Assembly (NCBI GenBank): GCA_900319895.1
Contig: ONQK01000032.1
Span: 1-6,906, forward strand
Length of the DNA: 6,906 bases
From: an uncultured Prevotella sp.
Lineage (GTDB): Bacteria; Bacteroidota; Bacteroidia; Bacteroidales; Bacteroidaceae
Direction of reading: 5' to 3'
Shown: in pieces, positions 1 through 6,285 of the stretch
How positions within the stretch are numbered: the first letter of the stretch is position 1
How the letters are laid out: each line of letters opens with the position of its first letter
Notes under the pieces: generated by a model
What the model saw: the letters and a program-made list of their open reading frames with translations, nothing else
Told to the model about the DNA's origin: nothing
Databases searched by the model: none
Position numbers and translations under genes: made by a program

Positions 1-1344
1 CTTTTTTTCGTCCTTTTTTTGCTTCTCGTTTTCTGCCTCTTCACGCTTGCGCTCGGCCTCATCTTTTTGCCGCTGTTTTTCAGCAGCTGTGAGCACGATT
101 CCCGTCCCAGCGGTTTCTTCTATATTACGGACTTTATGAACTCCTTCAACTATTGGCGGTGTCTCTTCATTGGCGAACAAATCGTCGCTGAGCGGCTTTC
201 CTGCACAATTTTCATTGCCTTTTGCCAGCAATCCCAAGACGGTATTCAATTCTCCATTATGAGGTATCATGTCGGTATTGCTGGAGGTGATGGTCTGCGT
301 AACGAATCGTGCGATGCGGATTTTCTCCACGTTGATATTGTGCCGGAAGGCTACCTCAATATTTTTCATATTAGAGCCGCCGCCCGTCAAGACAATGCCG
401 CCCAGCAGTTTGTCGATGTCATATTTCTGAGATTCCACCTGAAAGCGCACATTCTGTATGATTTCATTGACCCTTCCCTCTATGATCTCTATGAACTTGG
501 TATTTTTCACTCTTCGTTCCGCGTCAATAGGAAGTTCTAGCTTCTCGTCAATGGCCTCTACAGAGGTGAAGGCACTGCCGTATTTGCGTTTCATGGCCTC
601 CGCCTCTTCTTCTTCCATTTGCAGGGACATGATGTCTTTCGTTATGTTCCTGCATCCTAATGGGATGACGGAGAGATGGCGCAAAATGTTTTTATGGTAG
701 ACTGAAACCGTTGTCGTTTCAGCTCCCAAGTCCACGAGCACACAGCCCGAGCGCCGCTCCGCCTCAGTCAATACACTTTCTGCCAAGACCAGCGGTGCGA
801 TATACAGGTCTGCGATGCCTATCACGTTTTCAAGGCATTGGTTGAGCTTTTGGTAGAACGAATGGCGCCATAAGATGTTCAGGAAATGTCCTTCCAAGCG
901 AGTACATTGTATGCCTACCGGGTCAAGCAGGTTTTGGTGGTCGACTTTATATTCCTGCGTAATGGCATCTAGGATTTCCTGGTCATAATATTCCATGCTA
1001 CGGTTTGAGTCCATGAGTTGGTTGACCATGTCTTGGGTTACTTTCTCCTCGGTTTCAAACTCTCTGACAATAACATTTTGCTTGCCCAGTATAGACTGGC
1101 CTCCCACACCGACATACACTTGTGTTATCTCGGTCTTCAATGCCATTTTCAAACGCTTGATTATATTGGAAAGCGCAAGAATTGTCTTGTCAGTGTTATA
1201 AACCACCCCTCTGCGAATACACGACGACGCATTTTCCTGCTCCACGGCCAATATCGTAATGCTGCCGTCAACGTTCTTCGTTCCGGCGATGCCCGTCATC
1301 TTGGACGACCCCAACTCAACTGCAACAATAAACTGTTTTGCCAT
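1..1344 (-). CDS. ftsA: Cell division protein FtsA (3' end outside the window)
   Basis: FtsA is an actin-like ATPase that polymerises at midcell, tethers FtsZ to the inner membrane and recruits later divisome proteins. The frame is open from ATG at 1344 to the left edge (448 codons, no stop). Visible actin-fold motifs are the first phosphate loop, VAVELGSSKMTG (about residues 7-18), the second phosphate loop, GCVLVDLGAETTTVSV (200-215), and the adenosine-side motif LTGGGSNM (319-326). The FtsA-specific 1C subdomain should be near residues 85-165. From about residue 415 the chain becomes a Lys/Glu/Gln/Arg-rich stretch (EAERKREEAENEKQKKDEKK at the edge), probably a coiled or disordered linker. 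The C-terminal membrane-binding helix is not in view. The start follows the ftsQ stop by 3 nt, so it is surely cotranscribed with ftsQ. Identity is secure; only the C-terminus is unknown. Confidence 0.97.
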   Translation of the reverse strand, partial: MAKQFIVAVELGSSKMTGIAGTKNVDGSITILAVEQENASSCIRRGVVYNTDKTILALSNIIKRLKMALKTEITQVYVGVGGQSILGKQNVIVREFETEEKVTQDMVNQLMDSNRSMEYYDQEILDAITQEYKVDHQNLLDPVGIQCTRLEGHFLNILWRHSFYQKLNQCLENVIGIADLYIAPLVLAESVLTEAERRSGCVLVDLGAETTTVSVYHKNILRHLSVIPLGCRNITKDIMSLQMEEEEAEAMKRKYGSAFTSVEAIDEKLELPIDAERRVKNTKFIEIIEGRVNEIIQNVRFQVESQKYDIDKLLGGIVLTGGGSNMKNIEVAFRHNINVEKIRIARFVTQTITSSNTDMIPHNGELNTVLGLLAKGNENCAGKPLSDDLFANEETPPIVEGVHKVRNIEETAGTGIVLTAAEKQRQKDEAERKREEAENEKQKKDEKK

Positions 1345-1347
1345 ACG

Positions 1348-2139
1348 CTATATGTTTTTATTTTTTTTACAAATTATCTGATTATCAAACTCTAAATTTA
1401 TATAAGAATATTTATTCCAACCGACTTTGGAAAGTCCGTATTGATAGAATTTCATCAACCTGTCCAATTTCGCAGCCAAGAACTTCTCTACTTGCTCGCG
1501 ATGCCTCTCTTTTTTCCTCAATTCGGGCAAATAGCCTAAAAAGACGACATGCTCGCCTACTCTCGGCACCAATTCAATGCCCAAGTCATGAAGGACGTTG
1601 ATTTGAACGATTTGATCTTTCCACAACTCGTGCCCCATGATCCATGTCGCCACCTTGGGCAGATAGGAGGCTGCAAAAGCGCGGCTGATGTGCCCCGTTG
1701 CAACGATCAGGTCTGAAGTGTAGTGAGAATGGGGCAGGATGCCGCCATTATCGTCCAAGTAATAGTCGTCACCCTCCTCACTTTTTATCCTGACAATGGG
1801 GAGGCGCTGGGTGATTTCAATGTTCACATGACCGTTTTGCATCAAATAACATTCTGCACTTTGCACAAACGGACTGCTTTTCAGCAACTCCTCAACCCTT
1901 CGCGGATTGATTTCACACACTGGCTTCTCCAGTGGGTAGATTTTCTTTTTTTCAAGCAAGTGCCGCAGTTCCTCTTTGTTCAAAAAGCCATTGGTATTCT
2001 CATCTTGGATATCTATCGGCACTTTCTTGCACACTTTTGCGGACACATCGGGCTGATTGAACGATGTAACGGCAAAAATGAGATATACCGCCAACAGTAC
2101 ATCCAGTAAGATCATCAATGTCTTCTTCCAAATACGCAT
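1348..2139 (-). CDS. ftsQ: Cell division protein FtsQ
   Basis: FtsQ is a bitopic inner-membrane divisome protein that links early cytoplasmic division proteins to the septal peptidoglycan synthases through FtsB/FtsL. The 263-residue protein has a short basic N-terminus (MRIWKK), one membrane segment (about residues 7-27) and a periplasmic remainder. The region around 35-117 fits a POTRA domain, ending in the typical ITQRLPIVRI (109-118). It is followed by YYLDDNGGILP (126-136), the usual start of the FtsQ beta domain, and by YINLEFDNQIICKK near the end (246-259). Sequence identity in this family is low, so the call rests on topology, these motifs and position between murC and ftsA. No ddl lies between murC and ftsQ, unlike in E. 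coli. The gap to murC is 49 nt with no promoter I can recognise; the gap to ftsA is 3 nt. Confidence 0.94.
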   Translation of the reverse strand: MRIWKKTLMILLDVLLAVYLIFAVTSFNQPDVSAKVCKKVPIDIQDENTNGFLNKEELRHLLEKKKIYPLEKPVCEINPRRVEELLKSSPFVQSAECYLMQNGHVNIEITQRLPIVRIKSEEGDDYYLDDNGGILPHSHYTSDLIVATGHISRAFAASYLPKVATWIMGHELWKDQIVQINVLHDLGIELVPRVGEHVVFLGYLPELRKKERHREQVEKFLAAKLDRLMKFYQYGLSKVGWNKYSYINLEFDNQIICKKNKNI

Positions 2140-2188
2140 CTTATCTTGTCTTCGTTCTAAAAAATCATTCTAACATCAATGCTTTCTC

Positions 2189-3565
2189 TCATTTAGCTGA
2201 CATCAACTCCGCCATCTGCGGAACCAGATTGTCCAAGTCGCCGGCACCGAGCACGATGAGCACGTCGAAGTCGCGGCTGCCGACGATGTTTAGGGCCTCG
2301 TCTTTCTTTATCAACTCTTTTTGCACACCATCTGCCAAATGCTCGTAAATCAATGAAGACGTGACTCCTTCAATGGGTACTTCACGCGCTGGATAAATCT
2401 CGCAAAGCAACACTTCATCGAACAAACTGAGCGCCTGGGCAAACTCCAAGTAAAAATCTCTCGTCCTGGTATAAAGATGGGGTTGGAACATCGCCGTTAT
2501 CTTACGATGCCGGTAGAGCTGCCGCATGCTTTTGGCGCTTTCCAATATTTCCTTAGGATGATGGGCATAATCGCTCAACAAGACGTGACGAGCCGTATTG
2601 ACCTTGAAGTCAAAACGCCGCTCAACGCCCAAGTAGCTGCCAATCCCCGCCGACAATTCCTCGTCAGTGCATCCTGCCAACTGTGCCATCGCCATAGCGG
2701 CAATCGCATTGTCAATATTGACCGGGATGGGGTGCCCCAAACATACATCATGGACGACACCCTTAGGAGAGACAAAGTCGAAAAGGATTTTGCCATTGTC
2801 TATCCGGATGTTTTCGGCATGAAAATCACCTGCCTCGCGTGAATACTCATAAACCCTCACGCCTGCCTGTACGGCCGGTTTTAATTTCAGCCCTTGGTGT
2901 ACGATCAGTGCTCCATTTGGCTGAATTAATGACGTATAATGCCCAAAACTCTCCAAATAGGCCTCTTCCGTCCCATAGACATCAAGATGATCGGGGTCCG
3001 TGGAGGTAATGACACTTATCCAAGGCGAAAGCCAGTGGAAGGAGCGGTCGAACTCGTCTGCTTCGATGACGACATAGCGGCTGTCGTCCGATAAAATATA
3101 GTTGGTGTTATAATTCTTAGATATACCTCCCAAAAAAGCATTGCAGCCTTGTCGGCTTTGGTGCATGATGTGCGCACACATCGTTGACGTACTGGTCTTA
3201 CCGTGTGTTCCTGCCACACAAAGGCCTTTGTTCGAGCGCGTCAACGTGCCCAAAAGCTGAGCACGTTTTTGTATTTCAAATCCATGGGCACGGAAATATT
3301 TCAATTCTTCATGGTCATCGGGGATCGCGGGCGTGTAAACCACTAAAGTCGTGGCTTTTTCCAGACAAAATGATGGTATCTGCTCCACACTTTCTTCGTA
3401 ATGCAGCAACACGCCTTCCTTTTCCAATTGCTCGGTCAGCGGTGTCGAAGTCTTGTCGTAACCGGCCACTGCCACACCACGACGGACAAAATAGCGGACA
3501 AGTGCGCTCATCCCTATTCCTCCTGCACCAACAAAATAAACGGCCTTTATCTCCTCCAAAGTCAT
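2189..3565 (-). CDS. murC: UDP-N-acetylmuramate--L-alanine ligase MurC
   Basis: MurC is the cytoplasmic ATP-dependent ligase that adds L-alanine to UDP-N-acetylmuramic acid, the first step of the peptide stem of peptidoglycan. The 458-residue protein is full length for the family. Domains in order: N-terminal UDP-binding Rossmann fold with VGAGGIGMSAL (12-22); central Mur ligase domain with P-loop GTHGKTSTSTM (119-129), the acidic/metal motif EADEFDRSF (168-176) and TSTDPDHLDVYG (188-199); C-terminal domain beginning near GVERRFD (313-319), with DYAHHP (332-337), FQPHLYTRT (360-368) and YPARE (391-395). AHHP and EADEFDRSF distinguish it from MurD, MurE and MurF. Its ATG overlaps the murG stop in an ATGA, which suggests translational coupling. 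All key catalytic motifs are intact. Confidence 0.99.
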   Translation of the reverse strand: MTLEEIKAVYFVGAGGIGMSALVRYFVRRGVAVAGYDKTSTPLTEQLEKEGVLLHYEESVEQIPSFCLEKATTLVVYTPAIPDDHEELKYFRAHGFEIQKRAQLLGTLTRSNKGLCVAGTHGKTSTSTMCAHIMHQSRQGCNAFLGGISKNYNTNYILSDDSRYVVIEADEFDRSFHWLSPWISVITSTDPDHLDVYGTEEAYLESFGHYTSLIQPNGALIVHQGLKLKPAVQAGVRVYEYSREAGDFHAENIRIDNGKILFDFVSPKGVVHDVCLGHPIPVNIDNAIAAMAMAQLAGCTDEELSAGIGSYLGVERRFDFKVNTARHVLLSDYAHHPKEILESAKSMRQLYRHRKITAMFQPHLYTRTRDFYLEFAQALSLFDEVLLCEIYPAREVPIEGVTSSLIYEHLADGVQKELIKKDEALNIVGSRDFDVLIVLGAGDLDNLVPQMAELMSAK

Positions 3566-4689
3566 ATCGTTTCGTTAGTTTTTGCCAGATTAATTACTTC
3601 TTTTGCTATTATTTCAGCAGAATTGGGCAATGCCATCTTACGGATGTTCTCGCTCAATCGCCTCAACTGTTCCTCGTCTGCAGCCAATGCCACCATTTTG
3701 TCGAAAAGTGAAGCCGGAGCATCTGCATCTTTCACCAACACGGCAGCATCTTTTGTCGCCAATGCCATAGCGTTTTTCGTTTGATGGTCTTCCGCCACAT
3801 TCGGGGAAGGTACCAGCACGACAGGCTTGCCTATCAGGCAAAACTCGCTGATGCTGCCAGCGCCAGCCCGGCTCACCACCAGGTCGGCCGCACGATAAGC
3901 AACCCCCATGTCGCTGATGAAGTCGAAGACTTTCACATTTTCCAATGGCCCAACAGACTGTAAACGTTCCAGAATTGCCGTGTGATAGGCTTTCCCCGTC
4001 TGCCAAATCAATTGGACTTGGCTCCTTTTGAGCTGACCAAAGTGGCTTAAAATGCTTTCGTTCAACGTTTTTGCGCCCAAACTGCCGCCTATCAGCAAAA
4101 TGGTCTTTTTCTCTGGATTCAAGCCAAATTGCCGAATAGCATCTTCGCGCGAGAGGGCTGTGTCCAAAAGGTTTTGACGCACAGGATTGCCCGTCAACAT
4201 CATTTTCTCTTTCGGGAAAAAGCGTTCCATGCCCTCATACGCCACACAAATCTTCGCCGCTTTCTTTGCGAGCAATTTGTTGGTCACACCGGCATACGAG
4301 TTCTGCTCTTGCAACAGACAGGGAATCCCCATAGCGGCACATTGGTTCAACGTCGGTCCGCTAGCATAGCCGCCAACGCCTACCGCCACTGACGGACGAA
4401 ACTTACGAATAATCTCCCGCGCCAAACGCTGACTTTTCCAGATTCTGTAGAAGACTGCCACATTGCGCCACAACCGTTTCCGGTCAAAGCCGCAAATGGG
4501 CAAGCCCTTGATGGCGTAACCCGCCGCCGGAACCCGCTGCATCTCCATCCTGCCTAAGGCTCCGACAAATAGGATTTCGGCATCTGGACGCATCGCACGG
4601 ACAGCATTGGCAATGGAGATGGCTGGAAAAATGTGTCCGCCGGTTCCACCGCCACTGATGATTACCCGAAGTTGATTATTCATAAACAT
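3562..4689 (-). CDS. murG: Lipid II synthase MurG (UDP-GlcNAc:lipid I GlcNAc transferase)
   Basis: MurG is a peripheral inner-membrane GT28 glycosyltransferase (GT-B fold) that transfers GlcNAc from UDP-GlcNAc onto lipid I to form lipid II. The 375-residue protein shows the N-terminal acceptor-site loop SGGGTGGHIFPA (12-23), the second Gly-rich loop GVGGYASGP (104-112), QEQN (127-130) and GNPVR (167-171). The C-terminal donor-binding half has GGSLGA (201-206), SRAGAGSISE (273-282) and NVAEDHQTKNA (297-307). Two in-frame ATGs are possible: 4689 (MFMNNQ) and 4683 (MNNQLR). The second places the protein start closer to the first strand, as is usual in the family, so the true start may be 4683. 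It is the first gene of its operon: a consensus promoter lies 14 nt upstream. ftsW, the usual neighbour upstream, is absent here. Confidence 0.98.
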   Translation of the reverse strand: MFMNNQLRVIISGGGTGGHIFPAISIANAVRAMRPDAEILFVGALGRMEMQRVPAAGYAIKGLPICGFDRKRLWRNVAVFYRIWKSQRLAREIIRKFRPSVAVGVGGYASGPTLNQCAAMGIPCLLQEQNSYAGVTNKLLAKKAAKICVAYEGMERFFPKEKMMLTGNPVRQNLLDTALSREDAIRQFGLNPEKKTILLIGGSLGAKTLNESILSHFGQLKRSQVQLIWQTGKAYHTAILERLQSVGPLENVKVFDFISDMGVAYRAADLVVSRAGAGSISEFCLIGKPVVLVPSPNVAEDHQTKNAMALATKDAAVLVKDADAPASLFDKMVALAADEEQLRRLSENIRKMALPNSAEIIAKEVINLAKTNETI

Positions 4690-4702
4690 TTACAATTTAG
4701 GG

Positions 4703-4733
4703 CAAAGTTAATGAAAAAATGGCTGGAAAACAA
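4703..4733 (-). promoter_or_regulatory. Bacteroidota-type promoter of the murG-murC-ftsQ-ftsA operon
   Basis: On the minus strand a TTG (4733-4731) is followed by a 20-nt spacer and TAACTTTG (4710-4703). This is an exact match to the known Bacteroidetes primary sigma consensus (TTG, 19-21 nt, TAnnTTTG). Transcription would be expected to start near 4698, leaving a leader of about 10 nt to the ATG at 4689 or about 15 nt to the ATG at 4683. It lies downstream of the kinase terminator, as expected for an independent operon promoter. The match and position are seen; activity is inferred. Confidence 0.65.
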
Positions 4734-4750
4734 GATTTTAAGGAACTTAT

Positions 4751-4769
4751 TTTCAATATTTTATTGAAA
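4751..4769. promoter_or_regulatory. Perfect 8-bp dyad upstream of the murG promoter, possible operator
   Basis: TTTCAATA, a 3-nt spacer (TTT), then TATTGAAA form a perfect inverted repeat. Its centre (4760) is about 62 nt upstream of the predicted murG start of transcription, a distance typical of upstream activator sites. It is not followed by a T-run on the minus strand, so it does not look like a terminator. It could be a protein-binding site or simply chance in AT-rich DNA. The half-site order (TCAA before TTGA) is not the TTGAT-N4-ATCAA layout of FNR sites. Confidence 0.3.
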
Positions 4770-4787
4770 GTTCAAAAACGGGATGTG

Positions 4788-4800
4788 TTTACTAGGTAAA
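4788..4800. repeat. Short 5-bp dyad in the murG upstream region
   Basis: TTTAC, a 3-nt spacer (TAG), then GTAAA form a small perfect inverted repeat between the kinase terminator and the larger dyad at 4751-4769. At this length it could easily be chance. It is recorded because two dyads with 3-nt spacers sit side by side in front of one promoter. Confidence 0.15.
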
Positions 4801-4802
4801 AA

Positions 4803-4907
4803 TCAAAAAAAACGACGGTTTTCAACCGACGAAAACGACCAAATCATCGACAATGTCACGAACAAATAAAGCAATGTACGAGCTTCCGGAGTAATGATGG
4901 ATAACAT
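4803..4907 (-). other. 34-codon open frame running through the terminator; possible structured or repeated intergenic element
   Basis: ATG at 4907 opens a frame of 34 codons ending in TGA at 4803. It begins MLSIITPEARTL, has a hydrophobic middle (LLYLFVTLSMIW), and ends FSSVENRRFF. The last ten or so codons are exactly the terminator hairpin and its T-run, so the amino-acid tail is dictated by RNA structure. This makes a real protein doubtful. The stretch is more likely the 3' untranslated end of the kinase transcript, a small RNA ending in that terminator, or a recurrent intergenic element mis-called as a gene in related genomes. A tandem 8-mer (AACATTTT twice on the plus strand, 4903-4918) overlaps its start. 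No recognisable promoter of its own was found. Confidence 0.25.
4805..4831 (-). terminator. Intrinsic terminator after the histidine kinase gene
   Basis: Read on the minus strand, the hairpin CGTCGGTTGAAAACCGTCG (4831-4813) has a 5-bp CGGTT/AACCG stem with a GAA loop, extended by one T-T mismatch and two further G-C pairs. It is followed at once by eight T (4812-4805). It lies 150 nt after the kinase stop and before the murG promoter, so it separates the two transcription units. An alternative pairing GTTTTC (4836-4831) with GAAAAC (4823-4818) would compete with the terminator stem. Confidence 0.8.
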
Positions 4908-4980
4908 TTTAACATTTTATCAATCAATGTCTTACAAAAAATCAGCAATAAAGATTATTTAAGAAAAAAGAATGAAAGAA

Positions 4981-6153
4981 TTATTTCTTCAACTCAATCC
5001 TAAAAGTAGTCCCCCTTCCGATTTCAGAATTTTTAACATAGATTTTACCTTCATGGTATTCTTCCACAATACGTTTTGCCAATGAAAGTCCGAGCCCCCA
5101 ACCTCGCTTTTTGGTTGTAAAGCCTGGCCTGAACACATTGCTGACATCTTTCTTCTTGATGCCTTTTCCCGTGTCAATCACATCAATGACAGCCTTCTTG
5201 TCGGTGTCTTCGACATGTAAGGTAATGGTTCCGGGAGCGCCGTTCATGGCATCGACTGCATTTTTGGCAAGATTTTCGATTACCCATTCAAAAAGGGAGT
5301 CGTTTATCTTCACCACAACGTCGTTTTCAGGGAATTCTTTTAGAATTTGGACATTGTTCGGTATACGCCGACCCATGTAATTGATGACGTTGTCCATCAC
5401 CGTGTTCAGGCTTGATGGCACCGGCTCCGGGAGCGACCCTATTTTCGAGAAGCGGTCGGCAATCAGTTGGAGCCTCAACACGTCTTTCCCCATTTCGGGA
5501 ATCAGTTCATCGTTGGGATAGTTCTCCTTCAAGATTTCTGTCCATGCCATGAGGCTGGAAATCGGCGTACCGAGCTGATGTGCCGTTTCTTTCGACAAGC
5601 CCACCCAAACTTTATTTTGCTCTGCCCGCTTGGATGTCAACAGCGCGAAGATGGCGATGACGACAAAGAGCATCACCACGCCCAGCTGAACGTAGGGCCA
5701 TGCTGAAAGCCGTTTGATAAGGACACTGTCGTCATAGCAAACGTTGATATGGTCTTTATGCAGGCTGTCGTCCAACTCTATGCGAATGACTTTTCCGTCA
5801 CGCAGCAGTTTTCCCGCCAATTTTGTCGCCAAGGCCAGGCTGTCTGCATACGCCATTTCCTTGCCATTGACATTGAGGTTCCTGAAAACGGTCACGGCAC
5901 CGTTGGTGTCTGTCACGACCACCGGGATGGTGTGGTTTTCATTGATGACCTTCAGCACCAAGTTCAAGTCGGTGCTCTCATCGGCAGTGTTCAGCGAGCG
6001 CATTGCCTCGGCCCAGACCTCCATTTTGTTGCGTTCTTCTTTAGAGAGGTCGCGGACCAAAAAATGTGAGACAATTAGCGAGATGACAGCAATACATACT
6101 GCCGCTATCACAAGAACAATCTTGACTTGCCTTATTCTGTCTGTCCACTGCAT
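4981..6153 (-). CDS. Membrane-bound sensor histidine kinase
   Basis: This is a two-component sensor kinase: it should autophosphorylate on His and pass the phosphate to an unidentified response regulator. The 390-residue protein has a first membrane segment (about 10-33), an extracytoplasmic sensor region of about 115 residues (34-150) without a domain I can name, and a second membrane segment (about 153-173). The dimerisation/phosphoacceptor box ETAHQLGTPISSLMAW (189-204) carries His192. The catalytic ATPase domain has the N box ENLAKNAVDAM (293-303), G1 DTGKGI (327-332), F box FRPGFTTKK (341-349) and G2 GWGLGLSLAKRIVEEY (351-366), and ends GRGTTFRIELKK. All catalytic motifs are intact. There is no receiver, HAMP or PAS domain that I can see and no regulator gene nearby, so it is an orphan within this window. 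An upstream terminator and the terminator at 4805-4831 suggest a single-gene unit, although no promoter matching the TAnnTTTG consensus was found before it. Confidence 0.95.
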   Translation of the reverse strand: MQWTDRIRQVKIVLVIAAVCIAVISLIVSHFLVRDLSKEERNKMEVWAEAMRSLNTADESTDLNLVLKVINENHTIPVVVTDTNGAVTVFRNLNVNGKEMAYADSLALATKLAGKLLRDGKVIRIELDDSLHKDHINVCYDDSVLIKRLSAWPYVQLGVVMLFVVIAIFALLTSKRAEQNKVWVGLSKETAHQLGTPISSLMAWTEILKENYPNDELIPEMGKDVLRLQLIADRFSKIGSLPEPVPSSLNTVMDNVINYMGRRIPNNVQILKEFPENDVVVKINDSLFEWVIENLAKNAVDAMNGAPGTITLHVEDTDKKAVIDVIDTGKGIKKKDVSNVFRPGFTTKKRGWGLGLSLAKRIVEEYHEGKIYVKNSEIGRGTTFRIELKK

Positions 6154-6217
6154 GATTAATAAACGCTTTTATGCTTAAAATATTGTGTTTTAGGCCGTAT
6201 AAAGACATTTTTAGTGT

Positions 6218-6257
6218 CAAAAAAAGACGGTTGTGAAGCTGAAATTCTCCACAACCG
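6218..6257 (-). terminator. Intrinsic terminator after the outer-membrane barrel gene
   Basis: On the minus strand CGGTTGTG (6257-6250) pairs perfectly with CACAACCG (6235-6228) across a 14-nt loop. After TC comes a run of seven T (6225-6219). It begins 28 nt after the stop of the barrel gene. There is no T-run on the plus-strand side, so it acts in one direction only. The base of the stem and its tail resemble the kinase terminator at 4805-4831. Confidence 0.8.
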
Positions 6258-6285
6258 CCAAATGCAAGATATTAAGATGATGTCT

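Noticed and set aside
19..540. Plus-strand open frame of 173 codons
   Set aside because: It is antisense to ftsA, whose minus-strand frame is open throughout and carries the conserved motifs; the plus-strand translation resembles nothing known.
1018..1395. Plus-strand open frame spanning the ftsA start and ftsQ end
   Set aside because: It runs opposite the ftsA and ftsQ genes, both firmly identified, and shows no recognisable domain.
2140..2188. 49-nt murC-ftsQ gap as a possible promoter or terminator
   Set aside because: No hairpin with a T-run and no TTG/TAnnTTTG pair; best read as a plain spacer inside the operon.
3184..3711. Plus-strand open frame of 175 codons
   Set aside because: It lies opposite the murC N-terminus and murG C-terminus, crossing their boundary; low-complexity, no domain, shadow of real genes.
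4900..4921. Imperfect palindrome GATAA...TTATC with a tandem AACATTTT repeat
   Set aside because: Only 5 bp per arm with a 12-nt gap in very AT-rich DNA; no T-run or promoter beside it, so chance is a sufficient explanation.
5744..6178. Plus-strand open frame of 144 codons with hydrophobic stretches
   Set aside because: It is antisense to the kinase sensor region; its hydrophobicity mirrors the kinase codons and no start context or family is evident.
6259..6266. TGCATTTG on the minus strand, one base from the TAnnTTTG promoter element
   Set aside because: No TTG at 19-21 nt upstream, and any transcript from it would run straight into the terminator at 6218-6257.
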